Source: an uncultured Pelagibacteraceae bacterium (GTDB taxonomy: Bacteria; Pseudomonadota; Alphaproteobacteria; Pelagibacterales; Pelagibacteraceae). Taken from it: a DNA stretch of 64,000 bases. Position numbers and translations under genes: made by a program. Positions 51,402-61,007 of this stretch are shown one piece after another. Within the stretch, counting starts at the first letter, position 1, and every line of letters starts with the position of its first letter. The stretch lies in assembly GCA_902618205.1 (NCBI GenBank), contig CACMZL010000002.1, forward strand, positions 186,001 to 250,000. The letters are read 5' to 3'. The notes beneath the pieces are model-generated. The model was given only the letters and a program-made list of their open reading frames with translations, ran no database searches and was not told the origin of the DNA.

Positions 51402-51430
51402 TTAACAGGATGTTTTATTCTTACTATAAT
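51402..51430 (+). promoter_or_regulatory. Sigma-70-type promoter of polA
   Basis: TTAACA (51402-51407), 17-base spacer, and a perfect -10 TATAAT (51425-51430) lie in the gap before polA. The predicted start site near 51437 gives a leader of about 19 bases. Confidence 0.65.
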
Positions 51431-51455
51431 ACATTAATTTATTATAAATTAAATT

Positions 51456-54221
51456 ATGGGTAAAATTAAAAAAACAGATCATTTCTATCTTATTGATGGG
51501 TCCGGATACATATTTAGAGCCTATTATGCATTGCCACCATTAACACGAAAAAGTGATGGTTTGCCAGTAGGAGCAGTAAGTGGATTTTGTAACATGCTGT
51601 TTAAATTATTAGAGGACTCTAAATCTAGCGAAAATTTGGAAAAACCAACTCATTTTGCAGTAATCTTTGACTCTGCAAGAAAGAATTTTCGAAACGAAAT
51701 ATATTCAGATTATAAAGGAAATAGGTCTGATGCTCCCGATGATCTAATTCCACAATTCGATTATATTAGAAAGTCAGTATTAGCATTCAATTTACCCTCT
51801 ATAGAAATGTTAAATTACGAGGCTGATGATTTGATAGCCACATACGTAGAGCAAATATTAGAAGAAGGTGCAAAGGTTACAATTGTATCATCTGACAAAG
51901 ATTTAATGCAACTTTTCAAAAAAAAGGTTCGTATATACGATCCAATGAAGAATAAATTTATATCTAATGACGATGTAATCAATAAATTTGGGGTTGGTCC
52001 GGATAAAGTAATTGATGTTCAATCACTAGCAGGGGATAGTACAGACAATGTACCTGGCGTTCCAGGTATTGGTGTAAAAACAGCAGCAGAATTAATTAAG
52101 GAATATGGAAATTTAGAAAACCTTCTCAAAAACGCAAATAAAATAAAACAGAATAAAAGAAGAGAAACACTTTTAGAAAATAAAGATAAGGCTTTGGTAA
52201 GTAAAAAACTGGTCACATTAAAAAATGATGTTCCGGTGAAAGACAAATTAACCGACTTTGTTCTAAAAAAAGTAGACGTAGACAAGTTATACAATTTTTT
52301 GAGAGAAATGGAATTTAATAGGTTATTGAGTTCGGCAATTTCGACGTATGGTCAATCCAAATTTACTGATGAAATAGAAGTCAAAAAAGAAACATCTAAA
52401 ATATCAAAAAATAAATATGTTTTGATAAAAAATTTATCTGAAATAAAAGATTGGATGCAAGAAGCCGAAGAAGCTGGTGAATTTTCTATTGATACTGAAA
52501 CAGATTCTCTTGACCCACATCAGGCAAATTTAGTTGGTATCTCAATTTCTAGCAAAATAGGTAAAGCTTGTTACATTCCAACAGGTCATATTGATAAAAA
52601 TAATCTAAATGAAAAAGATGTTTTGAGAATTTTAAAACCATATTTAGAAGATAAAAGTTTAAAAAAAATTGGGCAAAATATTAAATTCGATTACATAATA
52701 TTTCGTAAAAGGGATATAGATATTCAAAGCATGGAAGATACAATGTTGATGTCATACGTTTTAGATGCTGGGAAAAATAGACATAATATGGATACCCTTT
52801 CAGATATTCATCTTGGTCACAAAACAATTAAATACAAAGATCTTGTTGGATCTGGAAAAAAAGAAATTAAATTCAGTCAAGTAGAGTTAAATGTTGCAAA
52901 AGATTATGCGGCAGAAGATGCTGATATAACTTACCGTTTATATAAAATATTTTTGAAATCGCTTAAATCAGAAAAATTACTAAATATTTATGAAATTTTC
53001 GAAAAACCTTTAATTAAAATTTTAGCATCAATGGAAATCAATGGCATAAAATTGGATAATAATTTTCTTAAAAAATTATCTGTTAAGTTTGAAAAAAAAC
53101 TTCAAGATTTAGAAAAACAAATTTTTAAAATTTCAAAAAAAAAATTTAATATTGCATCGACTAAACAGTTGGGTGAAATAATGTATAATGACCTCAAAAT
53201 TGCATCGCTAAAAAAGACTAAAAAAGGGAGTTTTGCAACTGGTGCAGCAGTTCTAGAGGATTTGGCTTACAAAGGGAATGAATTTCCTAAATTGGTTTTA
53301 GAATGGAGGCAATCTAGTAAATTGAAAAATACATATTCAGATTCCTTGCCAGAGCATTTAAATCCCACTACAAAAAGAGTGCATACATCTTTTCTGTTAG
53401 CAGCAACTACAACAGGTAGACTTGCATCTAGTGATCCAAATTTACAAAATATTCCTATTAAAACTGAGGAAGGCAAAGATATTCGTAAAGCCTTCATATC
53501 AGAAAAAAATAAAAAACTTATATCAGCAGACTATAATCAGATCGAAATGAGAATTTTGGCTGATCTAGCTGATGTAAAAGAACTAAAAAAAGCTTTTAAA
53601 AATAATGAGGACATTCACTCATTAACCGCTAGCCAGGTTTTTGGTACAGACATAAAAAAAATTGATGCTGATATGAGGAGAAAAGCGAAAGCTATTAATT
53701 TTGGAATAATTTATGGAATATCTCAATATGGTTTGGCCAAACAAATTGGTGTATCAAACAAAGAAGCCGAAGAATTTCTAAATTCATATTTTATTAAATT
53801 TCCAGAAATTAAAGAATACATGAATAACACCATTAAATTCTGTAGAAAAAGTGGATATGTAAGAAATATTTTTGGTCGAAAAACTCATATTCCAGGAATC
53901 AATGACAAAAATTTTAATGTTAGAAATTTTCAAGAAAGGGCAGCTATAAATGCACCTATACAAGGATCTGCATCAGAAATAATGCGACTTGCTATGATTA
54001 GAATCAACGATGAGCTTGATGCTAAAAAAACAAATGAATTTAATATGTTGCTTCAAATTCACGATGAATTGATTTTTGAGGTAATTAATAATGGTACTAA
54101 ATCTGCTTCTAAAAAGATTAAAGATATTATGACAAGTGTTAAAGATAGTGATTTGCATTCATTTTCAATACCATTATCGGTAGATGTAAACATAGGTGAT
54201 AACTGGGGAGAGCTTCATTAA
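51456..54221 (+). CDS. polA: DNA polymerase I
   Basis: Repair and Okazaki-fragment polymerase. The 921-residue protein has an N-terminal 5'-nuclease domain (YLIDGSGYIFRAYYALPPL, VIFDSARKNFRNEIYSDYKG, NYEADDLIATY, AGDSTDNVPGVPGIG), a 3'-5' exonuclease domain that keeps DTETD (FSIDTETDSLDPHQANLVG), and a polymerase domain with SADYNQIEMRILADL (motif A), RRKAKAINFGIIYG (motif B) and QIHDELIFEV (motif C). Retained exonuclease acids suggest active proofreading. Confidence 0.98.
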   Translation: MGKIKKTDHFYLIDGSGYIFRAYYALPPLTRKSDGLPVGAVSGFCNMLFKLLEDSKSSENLEKPTHFAVIFDSARKNFRNEIYSDYKGNRSDAPDDLIPQFDYIRKSVLAFNLPSIEMLNYEADDLIATYVEQILEEGAKVTIVSSDKDLMQLFKKKVRIYDPMKNKFISNDDVINKFGVGPDKVIDVQSLAGDSTDNVPGVPGIGVKTAAELIKEYGNLENLLKNANKIKQNKRRETLLENKDKALVSKKLVTLKNDVPVKDKLTDFVLKKVDVDKLYNFLREMEFNRLLSSAISTYGQSKFTDEIEVKKETSKISKNKYVLIKNLSEIKDWMQEAEEAGEFSIDTETDSLDPHQANLVGISISSKIGKACYIPTGHIDKNNLNEKDVLRILKPYLEDKSLKKIGQNIKFDYIIFRKRDIDIQSMEDTMLMSYVLDAGKNRHNMDTLSDIHLGHKTIKYKDLVGSGKKEIKFSQVELNVAKDYAAEDADITYRLYKIFLKSLKSEKLLNIYEIFEKPLIKILASMEINGIKLDNNFLKKLSVKFEKKLQDLEKQIFKISKKKFNIASTKQLGEIMYNDLKIASLKKTKKGSFATGAAVLEDLAYKGNEFPKLVLEWRQSSKLKNTYSDSLPEHLNPTTKRVHTSFLLAATTTGRLASSDPNLQNIPIKTEEGKDIRKAFISEKNKKLISADYNQIEMRILADLADVKELKKAFKNNEDIHSLTASQVFGTDIKKIDADMRRKAKAINFGIIYGISQYGLAKQIGVSNKEAEEFLNSYFIKFPEIKEYMNNTIKFCRKSGYVRNIFGRKTHIPGINDKNFNVRNFQERAAINAPIQGSASEIMRLAMIRINDELDAKKTNEFNMLLQIHDELIFEVINNGTKSASKKIKDIMTSVKDSDLHSFSIPLSVDVNIGDNWGELH

Positions 54222-54272
54222 TAAACATTTAATTGCCCAATTTTAAACATTTTAGTATTTTTATAGTTAAAC

Positions 54273-54971
54273 ATGAAACAAACAATTGCCCTTGTTGATG
54301 ATGATAGAAATATATTAACTAGTTTAAGTATTGCTCTAGAGAAAGAGGGTTTTAATATTCAAACTTATTTGGATGGAGAAAGTGCCTTAATAGGTTTGTC
54401 AAGAAATCCCCCAGACCTTGCAGTTATAGATATTAAAATGCCAAGAATGGATGGAGAAGAATTGTTAAAAAAATTGAGAAAAAAAACATCTATGCCCGTT
54501 ATCTTTTTAACTTCAAAAGATGAAGAGGTGGATGAGCTCTTAGGACTAAAACTAGGGGCTGATGATTTTGTAAAAAAATCAGGTGGCTTTTCAACTAAAG
54601 TTCTTATTGAGAGAATTCGTGTCCAACTTAGAAAAAAAGATAATAATTTAGAGGATAATAGAAATATAATTTCACATGGAAAATTAAAACTTGACCCTTC
54701 ACAGCTAGAGTGTGAATGGGATGGCAAACAATTACCAGATAAATTAACAACAACAGAATTCTTAATTGTAAAGGAATTAGCAAAAAGACCTGGAATTATT
54801 AAAGAAAGATCTCAATTAATGGATGTTGCTTACAGAGAAGACACAGATATTGAAGATAGAACAATAGATAGTCACGTAAAAAGGATTAGAAAAAAGTTTA
54901 AAAAAGTAGATAATAACTTTTCAGCGATAGAAACCAGATATGGTAGTGGTTATCGTTGGAATGTTAAATAA
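54273..54971 (+). CDS. chvI: ChvI-type response regulator (OmpR family)
   Basis: A 232-residue regulator with receiver domain (ALVDDDRNILTSL, phosphoacceptor Asp53 in VIDIKMPRMDGEE, IFLTSKDEEVDELLGL, ADDFVKKSGGFSTKVL) and an OmpR-type winged helix (LTTTEFLIVKELAKRPGIIK, DRTIDSHVKRIRKKF, RYGSGYRW). The FVKKSGGFS and C-terminal GSGYRW segments match ChvI. It is coupled to chvG by a one-base overlap. In rhizobia this system responds to envelope and acid stress. A weak TTGCCC/TATTTT pair (54233-54261, 17-base spacing) may be its promoter. Confidence 0.9.
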   Translation: MKQTIALVDDDRNILTSLSIALEKEGFNIQTYLDGESALIGLSRNPPDLAVIDIKMPRMDGEELLKKLRKKTSMPVIFLTSKDEEVDELLGLKLGADDFVKKSGGFSTKVLIERIRVQLRKKDNNLEDNRNIISHGKLKLDPSQLECEWDGKQLPDKLTTTEFLIVKELAKRPGIIKERSQLMDVAYREDTDIEDRTIDSHVKRIRKKFKKVDNNFSAIETRYGSGYRWNVK

Positions 54972-56503
54972 TGGCTACTTCAAAATCTAATAATCAATCT
55001 ATTTTAAAAAAATTCTTAGTTATCAACTTTATTGTTTTTTTAGTGATAGGTGTATTAACATTATTTTACCTTAACACAGTAAAACCTACACTCATTAAAA
55101 ATAAAACTGCCTCGCACATAAAAATTATTGATAATACAACAGAAAATATTGATCGTTTAAAAATAAATTTCTCAGCTGAAGATATTAGAGAGTTTCTGTT
55201 TTCCACTAAATTTTTATTTCAAAGTATAGATAGAGTACAGATATTTGATAGTGAATTTAATTTATTAGGAGATACCGACACATTAGATTTAGATCCAAAT
55301 GCTTTCTCAAGAAGTCTAAACATAATTGAAATGAGTGACTTAAATAATCAAAGTATTCAAAATAAGAATTTGGAAGAGCGTAATAAAAGCTTTGAAAGTA
55401 AAGAAATATTTGAAGATTTAAAAAAGTACTCATATTCATCAGATTATGGAAAACCGTTAACTTACTCTAAAGAAAACTATGATCAATTTTTATTAGTAAC
55501 TGTTAAAAATGTAGTCAGTGAAAACAAAACAATAGGCTATTTAGCTATTACTGAAAATGCCAATGAAATAAAGGTTGCAATAGATGAAAGAAGAAATTTT
55601 ATAATCAGAACTGCTTTGCTTGTTGCATTAGTAATTTTAATTTTTTCATATGTATTAAATAGATACTTCTTAAAACCAATTAAAAATTTGGTTCAATATA
55701 CAAATATTATAAAAAATAAAAGTAAGGAAAAGACCAATATTGGAAATATAAAAAAAAGAAATGACGAATTGGGAAAATTATCAAATTCTCTTGATGAAAT
55801 GACTAATGAATTAAACAAAAGAATTACTACAGCAGAAAATTATTCAACAGATCTTTTGCATGAAATCAGAAATCCCTTAGCATCTCTAAAAAGTGCCTCT
55901 GAGATAATTTCTGAAACAAATGATAAATCTCAAAGAAGCAAATTAATTAACATTGTATCACATGACGTAGAGAGAATTGAAAGATTAATAACTGATTACT
56001 CTCAAATGCTAAGAGATGAGGCTGCAATTTCCTCTGAGAAAATGCAAAAATTAAATTTAAAAGAGATTGCTCAATCTGTTGTTGATGATTTTAACAGTAT
56101 CTATGAAACAAAAAAATCGATTGGAATTAAATTGAAATCTAATGGAATTAAAAATTATAGTATCTTAGGGATAGAAAATAGAATTGAACAAATTATTGCA
56201 AACTTATTAGAAAACTCAATTTCTTTTAGTGAAAATAATCAAGAAATTACCGTTGAAATATCTAAAGATAAAAATGACAAAATTAAATTAGTTGTCGTTG
56301 ACCAGGGATCTGGATTTAGTGAAAAGGATACAAATAAGATATTTAATAGATTTTATAGTAATAGACCTGAAAACTTTGGAGAACACTCGGGTTTGGGATT
56401 AAATATTGTCAAAAATTTAGTTGAAATTCATGGTGGTGAAATCAACGCATCTAATAATAAAGATAAAGGGGCAAGAATTGAAATAATTTTCCCAGAAGCA
56501 TAA
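54971..56503 (+). CDS. chvG: ChvG-type sensor histidine kinase
   Basis: Membrane sensor paired with ChvI. The 510-residue protein has two transmembrane helices (about 17-33 and 210-229) flanking a ~175-residue periplasmic domain, a HAMP linker, the phosphoacceptor His297 in DLLHEIRNPLASLKSA, N box LLENSISFSENN, G1 VVDQGSGFSEKD, F box FNRFYSNRPE, and G2 GLGLNIVKNLVEIHGG. The periplasmic domain keeps the ChvG-type RVQIFDSEFNLLGDTDTL segment. In related species hprK and PTS genes follow; here the next gene is ahcY. Confidence 0.9.
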   Translation: MATSKSNNQSILKKFLVINFIVFLVIGVLTLFYLNTVKPTLIKNKTASHIKIIDNTTENIDRLKINFSAEDIREFLFSTKFLFQSIDRVQIFDSEFNLLGDTDTLDLDPNAFSRSLNIIEMSDLNNQSIQNKNLEERNKSFESKEIFEDLKKYSYSSDYGKPLTYSKENYDQFLLVTVKNVVSENKTIGYLAITENANEIKVAIDERRNFIIRTALLVALVILIFSYVLNRYFLKPIKNLVQYTNIIKNKSKEKTNIGNIKKRNDELGKLSNSLDEMTNELNKRITTAENYSTDLLHEIRNPLASLKSASEIISETNDKSQRSKLINIVSHDVERIERLITDYSQMLRDEAAISSEKMQKLNLKEIAQSVVDDFNSIYETKKSIGIKLKSNGIKNYSILGIENRIEQIIANLLENSISFSENNQEITVEISKDKNDKIKLVVVDQGSGFSEKDTNKIFNRFYSNRPENFGEHSGLGLNIVKNLVEIHGGEINASNNKDKGARIEIIFPEA

Positions 56504-56547
56504 ATCTTTGTTGATATATTAAGTGAAATTGTTAAAAGCCTCTTTCT

Positions 56548-57834
56548 ATGGAAGATTTTAAAGTAAAAGATATATCCCAAGCGGAATTTGGAAGAAAAGA
56601 AATTTCACTGGCTGAAACTGAAATGCCAGGATTAATGGCTCTTAGAGAAGAATATAAGGGTAAAAAACCTTTAAATGGAGCTCGGATTGTTGGTTGTTTA
56701 CACATGACAATACAAACAGCTGTCTTAATAGAAACTTTAGTTGATTTAGGAGCCGAAGTAAGATGGTCCTCATGTAATATTTTTTCGACACAAGACCATG
56801 CAGCAGCAGCAATTGCAAAAGCTGGCATTCCTGTATTTGCTTGGAAAGGCGAAACAGAAGAAGAATATTGGTGGTGTGTAAAGCAAACTATTGAAGGTAA
56901 AGATGGCTGGAAACCAAATATGATACTTGATGATGGTGGCGATCTTACAGCATTGATGCACAAAGATTATAAACAATTATTAAATGATGTTAAAGGTTTA
57001 TCAGAAGAGACAACTACAGGAGTTTTAGCATTAAAAAAAATGGAAAGTGAAGGCAATTTACTTGTCCCAGCAATAAATGTTAATGACTCAGTAACAAAAT
57101 CTAAGTTCGACAATTTATATGGATGCAGAGAAAGTTTAGTTGATGGAATTAAAAGAGCTACTGACGTCATGATGTCAGGTAAGGTAGCTATTGTAGCTGG
57201 ATTTGGAGATGTTGGAAAGGGAAGCGCTGCTTCTCTTCGTCAAAGTGGTGCAAGAGTTATGGTTACAGAAACAGACCCAATTTGTGCTCTCCAAGCTGCA
57301 ATGGAAGGTTATGAAGTAGTTTTAATGGATGAGATGATAAAAGAAGCCGACATTGTTGTTACGGCAACAGGAAATAAAGATATTGTGACAGCTGACCATA
57401 TGAGAGAAATGAAAGATAGAGCAATTCTATGCAATATTGGTCACTTTGATAATGAGATCCAAGTAGATGCTCTTAAAAATTATAAATGGGATGAAATAAA
57501 ACCACAAGTTCACGAAATTACATTGCCGGATGGAAAAAGAATTATTTTATTAGCAGAAGGTAGATTGGTTAATCTTGGATGTGCAACAGGACACCCAAGT
57601 TTTGTAATGAGTGCTTCTTTTACAAATCAAGTAACAGCTCAGATAGAATTATGGAATAACTCAGATAAATATGAGAAAAAAGTATATGTTTTACCTAAAC
57701 ATTTAGATGAAAAAGTAGCCAGACTTCATTTAGAAAAAGTTGGAGCTAAATTAACCAAATTATCAGATGATCAAGCAAAATATATAAGTGTAACACCAGA
57801 AGGACCTTATAAACCAGATGCCTATCGCTACTAA
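56548..57834 (+). CDS. ahcY: S-adenosylhomocysteine hydrolase
   Basis: Splits S-adenosylhomocysteine to homocysteine and adenosine, keeping methyltransferases active and recycling homocysteine. The 428-residue protein has [48 protein letters not shown], the NAD motif [43 protein letters not shown], and the C-terminal KPDAYRY, which reaches the neighbouring subunit. No SAH-riboswitch-like structure is visible in the 44-base gap upstream. It overlaps tsaE by 17 bases. Confidence 0.98.
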   Translation: MEDFKVKDISQAEFGRKEISLAETEMPGLMALREEYKGKKPLNGARIVGCLHMTIQTAVLIETLVDLGAEVRWSSCNIFSTQDHAAAAIAKAGIPVFAWKGETEEEYWWCVKQTIEGKDGWKPNMILDDGGDLTALMHKDYKQLLNDVKGLSEETTTGVLALKKMESEGNLLVPAINVNDSVTKSKFDNLYGCRESLVDGIKRATDVMMSGKVAIVAGFGDVGKGSAASLRQSGARVMVTETDPICALQAAMEGYEVVLMDEMIKEADIVVTATGNKDIVTADHMREMKDRAILCNIGHFDNEIQVDALKNYKWDEIKPQVHEITLPDGKRIILLAEGRLVNLGCATGHPSFVMSASFTNQVTAQIELWNNSDKYEKKVYVLPKHLDEKVARLHLEKVGAKLTKLSDDQAKYISVTPEGPYKPDAYRY

Positions 57835-58300
57835 ATGTAGCAAAATAGATATTTCAAAAGAAATTATCACACAAAAAATTGCTGAAAAAATTGCAAGTAA
57901 AGTTAGCAAAAATACAACTTTGCTTTTTTATGGAAACATCGGAGTTGGTAAGACTACATTTATTAGGTATCTAATTAATTATCTTCAAAAAAAAAATGGT
58001 TTAGAAAAAACAGAAATACCTAGTCCAACTTTTAATATTATAAATGAATACGAGATTAATTCTTTGATTGTTAGACATTTTGATCTTTACAGAATTAAAG
58101 ATAAAAAAGAATTAAATAACTTAGGAATTAATGAAAACTCAGAAGATTATGTTAGATTAATCGAATGGCCTGAAATCTTGGGTCAAAATATAGAAAGTAC
58201 TTTTAAATTAAAATTTGAATATGATGAAAAGCTTGAAAATAGGTACTTAATTATATCTAATAATATTGATTTTAATTTTGATGAATTTGAAAAAATTTAA
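57818..58300 (+). CDS. tsaE: tRNA threonylcarbamoyladenosine synthesis ATPase TsaE
   Basis: Essential ATPase partner of TsaD/TsaB in t6A37 modification. The 160-residue protein has Walker [50 protein letters not shown], and LIEWPEILG, all typical of TsaE/YjeE. The ATG at 57818 lies inside the end of ahcY. The tsaE-phosphotransferase-nucleotidyltransferase order is common in Alphaproteobacteria. Confidence 0.95.
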   Translation: MPIATKCSKIDISKEIITQKIAEKIASKVSKNTTLLFYGNIGVGKTTFIRYLINYLQKKNGLEKTEIPSPTFNIINEYEINSLIVRHFDLYRIKDKKELNNLGINENSEDYVRLIEWPEILGQNIESTFKLKFEYDEKLENRYLIISNNIDFNFDEFEKI

Positions 58301-59213
58301 AAAACTATCAGGAGATGCATCTTTTAGACAATTTTATAGAACAAATAATTCAGTATTAGTTTATAGCAAAATTCAAAAGCGATCAAACCTGTTAAATTAT
58401 GATGCAGTTAACAAAATATTGATTAAAAATAAAATATTAGCACCAGGTTTAATTAGTCAAAATTATAAAAAAAATTTTATAGAAATTGAAGATTTCGGCA
58501 ATAAAAACATGTTGGATAAAATTAAATCCTCAAAAACTAAATTAAATGAATACAAAAGAATACTAAAAGTTTTATATCAAATTCAAAAAATTAAAAATTT
58601 TAAAACTCAAAATTTTCTTAAAAAAAAATTTAATTTATCAAACTATTCAAAAGCTAAAATACTTAAAGAGTCATACCTTTTTTTGGATTGGTACTTAGCA
58701 GCAAATAAATTAATTATTCAAAAAGGACATTTAAAAAAAAATCTAAAAAAAATAATAGATAATTTGTATTTAAATTTAAAATTCAAACACAAAGTGTTTG
58801 TACATAGAGATTTTCACGTCTCAAACATGATGTTTTATAAAAAAAAAATCGCTTTAATAGATAGTCAAGATGCAGTCGTTGGTAATCCAGCATATGATTT
58901 GGCCTCACTTATAGATGATGTAAGAATTAAAACTTCAAATAGTTTTAAGTCAAATATTTTAAAAGTATATCTTAATAAATTTAAGTATAAAAATGAAAAT
59001 CAATTTATTAATGATTTTGAAATTTTATCTGTTTTAAGAAATCTAAAAATAATTGGTATATTCACAAGACTTGCAAAAAGAGATAAAAAAAGAAAATATC
59101 TAAAATTAATACCTTATGCGTGGAAATTAATCGATAATCGTATTAAAAATAATCCAAATTTCCATGATTTAAAAAATTTTCTACAAAAAAACCCAAGAAT
59201 AAAAAAAATATGA
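58281..59213 (+). CDS. amgK: Sugar kinase of the aminoglycoside phosphotransferase fold, probable AmgK
   Basis: Predicted to phosphorylate the anomeric carbon of N-acetylmuramate (and GlcNAc) for cell-wall recycling. From ATG 58281 the protein is about 310 residues; an in-frame TTG at 58266 is less likely. It has an N-terminal GDASFRQFYR nucleotide loop, the Brenner motif HRDFHVSNMMF, and the metal-binding LIDSQDAVVGNPAYDLASL. The nucleotidyltransferase that follows with a 4-base overlap is the usual AmgK partner MurU. Substrate assignment rests on that pairing. Confidence 0.83.
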   Translation: MNLKKFKKLSGDASFRQFYRTNNSVLVYSKIQKRSNLLNYDAVNKILIKNKILAPGLISQNYKKNFIEIEDFGNKNMLDKIKSSKTKLNEYKRILKVLYQIQKIKNFKTQNFLKKKFNLSNYSKAKILKESYLFLDWYLAANKLIIQKGHLKKNLKKIIDNLYLNLKFKHKVFVHRDFHVSNMMFYKKKIALIDSQDAVVGNPAYDLASLIDDVRIKTSNSFKSNILKVYLNKFKYKNENQFINDFEILSVLRNLKIIGIFTRLAKRDKKRKYLKLIPYAWKLIDNRIKNNPNFHDLKNFLQKNPRIKKI

Positions 59214-59902
59214 AAATTAAAACAGCAATAATTTTATGTGCAGGCTTTGGAAAAAGATTAATGCCATTAACTGAGAAAACACCAAAACCACTCTTAAAAA
59301 TTAATGAGATTAGCTTATTAGAAAATACTATAAACTTGATAAAAGTATTAGAAATAAAATCTTTAAAAATTAATACTTTCTATTTAAGTGATAAAATAAA
59401 AGATTTCATTTTTTCAAATAATTTTGGTTTAGAAATTCAAATTATAGAAGATGGTAAAGAAATATTAGATACAGGGGGCGGTCTTTTAAATGTAGTAAAT
59501 AATTCAGTTGAAACAGATTTTATAGTTTTTAATCCTGATACAATTTGGAACGCTGAATATGCAAATGAAATTAAGAAGATGGAAAATATATATTTTAAAA
59601 ATAACTTAGAAAATATTTTAATGGTTGTAAAAAAAGATTTAAGTTTTGATAAAAGATTTAAAGGCGATTTTTCTATGGATGGCAATAATTTAAAAAAGAA
59701 CAATGATAAAAATTATATTTATACAGGGTGTCAAATTATAAATAAAAAAATATTTAAAAATTTATCAAAAAAAATATTTTCAATGAATGAGATTTGGGAC
59801 AACTACATTGAAAAGGAAAATTTGTATGGTTTCGAGAGTGGTATTGAGTTTCTTCATTTAACAGATAAAGATATTTACGAAAAACTTCTTCAAAAAGGTT
59901 AG
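59210..59902 (+). CDS. murU: N-acetylmuramate-1-phosphate uridylyltransferase-like protein
   Basis: Sugar-phosphate nucleotidyltransferase of 230 residues with the signature ILCAGFGKRLMPLTEKTPKP, the Mg-binding VFNPDTIWN, and TGGGLLNVV. Coupled to the AmgK-like kinase, it should make UDP-MurNAc from recycled MurNAc-1-phosphate and bypass de novo synthesis. Similar proteins are sometimes annotated mannose-1-phosphate guanylyltransferase; the kinase partner favours MurU. Confidence 0.82.
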   Translation: MKIKTAIILCAGFGKRLMPLTEKTPKPLLKINEISLLENTINLIKVLEIKSLKINTFYLSDKIKDFIFSNNFGLEIQIIEDGKEILDTGGGLLNVVNNSVETDFIVFNPDTIWNAEYANEIKKMENIYFKNNLENILMVVKKDLSFDKRFKGDFSMDGNNLKKNNDKNYIYTGCQIINKKIFKNLSKKIFSMNEIWDNYIEKENLYGFESGIEFLHLTDKDIYEKLLQKG

Positions 59903-60609
59903 AATTTAATTAAATCCCTAGATCTACTCTGATCTAGGTATTTAGCTTCTTTTATATTCTTTTTTTCAAATTTCAAAAGTAGAGGATTTCCTGTTGGTAT
60001 TTCAAGTTTAGAAATTTCATTGTTATCAATTTTAAATAAATATTTTAAAAGTGATCTAATAGAATTACCATGAGCAGATATAATTATATTATCCTGCAAA
60101 TTTTTTTCTATGTTTTCAACAAAATAGGGCACAACTCTTTCATAAGTATCTTTAAGAGACTCTGTATCTGGAATTAGGTTTCGGGGTATATCATTGTAAA
60201 TACTTATATTTTTTGGATGGTATGGACTATTTATATTTAAAGGTTTAGGTGGATTATCCCAAGATCTTCTAAATTTGCGAACTTCTTCTTCTCCTAATTT
60301 TTTTCTCATTTCATCTTTGTTTAATCCTGTAAGTGACCCGTAGTGCCTTTCATTTAATTGCCAGGCCTTAATCATATTATCTGGTTTTACTCTGATTGTA
60401 TTTAAAATGAGTTTTAAAGTATCAATCGATCTTAGTTGATATGAAGTATAAAAATATTTGATTTCTAAATTTAATTTTTTTATAAACTCTCCGGCTTTAC
60501 AAGCTTCCAATTTCCCTTGTGGTGCAAGCTCAACGTCAACCCATCCTGTAAATTTATTTTCTAAATTCCATTCGCTTTGACCATGTCTAACAAGTATTAA
60601 GTGACTCAT
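59899..60609 (-). CDS. gpmA: 2,3-bisphosphoglycerate-dependent phosphoglycerate mutase
   Basis: Interconverts 3- and 2-phosphoglycerate. The 236-residue protein has the phosphohistidine motif LVRHGQSEWNLENKFTGW (His9), the dPGM-specific ERHYGSLTGLNKDEM and RRSWDNPPKPL, PDTESLKDTYERVVPYF, and the second catalytic His in SAHGNSIRSLLKYL. It overlaps the murU stop by 4 bases. In a SAR11-type metabolism it would serve mainly gluconeogenesis, which is inference. Confidence 0.97.
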   Translation of the reverse strand: MSHLILVRHGQSEWNLENKFTGWVDVELAPQGKLEACKAGEFIKKLNLEIKYFYTSYQLRSIDTLKLILNTIRVKPDNMIKAWQLNERHYGSLTGLNKDEMRKKLGEEEVRKFRRSWDNPPKPLNINSPYHPKNISIYNDIPRNLIPDTESLKDTYERVVPYFVENIEKNLQDNIIISAHGNSIRSLLKYLFKIDNNEISKLEIPTGNPLLLKFEKKNIKEAKYLDQSRSRDLIKF

Positions 60610-60635
60610 TTGTGAATATTTAATATAGATTAACT

Positions 60636-61007
60636 ATGAATTACATAAAGCAATTTTTTTATCTGTCTAATGTAGTTTTATTTATTTTTTACTTGTACCC
60701 TGGAAGTATTTTAGGATGTTTAATTTATAATGATTGTAAAATTCAACCTCAATTAACAAGAGATTTTTTAGTATCTTCAAATCACGTTTATGTTTTCTTT
60801 ATTGTATCAATTCTAGGATTAATTGCTTTTAAGTATAAATTAAAAAATATATTTATTTATCTTATTTGTATTTCTATCATTTTAGAAATTCTGCACTTAA
60901 TTATTCCAGAAAGAGGATTTGAATTAATTGATTTGTTTGGTAATATAATAGGAGTACTTATATCATTTTTAGTTTTTAAAATAATTTATAAAGGTAGATT
61001 GCAATGA
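60636..61007 (+). CDS. VanZ-like small membrane protein
   Basis: A 123-residue protein with four hydrophobic segments (about 10-28, 46-64, 72-88, 98-117) and the sequence LEILHLIIPERGFELIDLFGNIIGVLIS. That segment resembles VanZ-like proteins (pattern LE..Q...p.R..d..D...N..G). The function of this family outside glycopeptide resistance is unknown. It overlaps the DUF1476 gene by 4 bases. The 26-base gap from gpmA must hold both divergent promoters or be transcribed through. Confidence 0.6.
   Translation: MNYIKQFFYLSNVVLFIFYLYPGSILGCLIYNDCKIQPQLTRDFLVSSNHVYVFFIVSILGLIAFKYKLKNIFIYLICISIILEILHLIIPERGFELIDLFGNIIGVLISFLVFKIIYKGRLQ

Noticed and set aside
56504-56547. SAH riboswitch upstream of ahcY
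   Set aside because: The gap is 44 bases of AT-rich sequence with no GC-rich stem or conserved core.
58266-58268. TTG start for the AmgK-like kinase
   Set aside because: ATG 58281 is five codons in, in the same frame, and gives a normal N-terminus; the TTG adds only MILIL.
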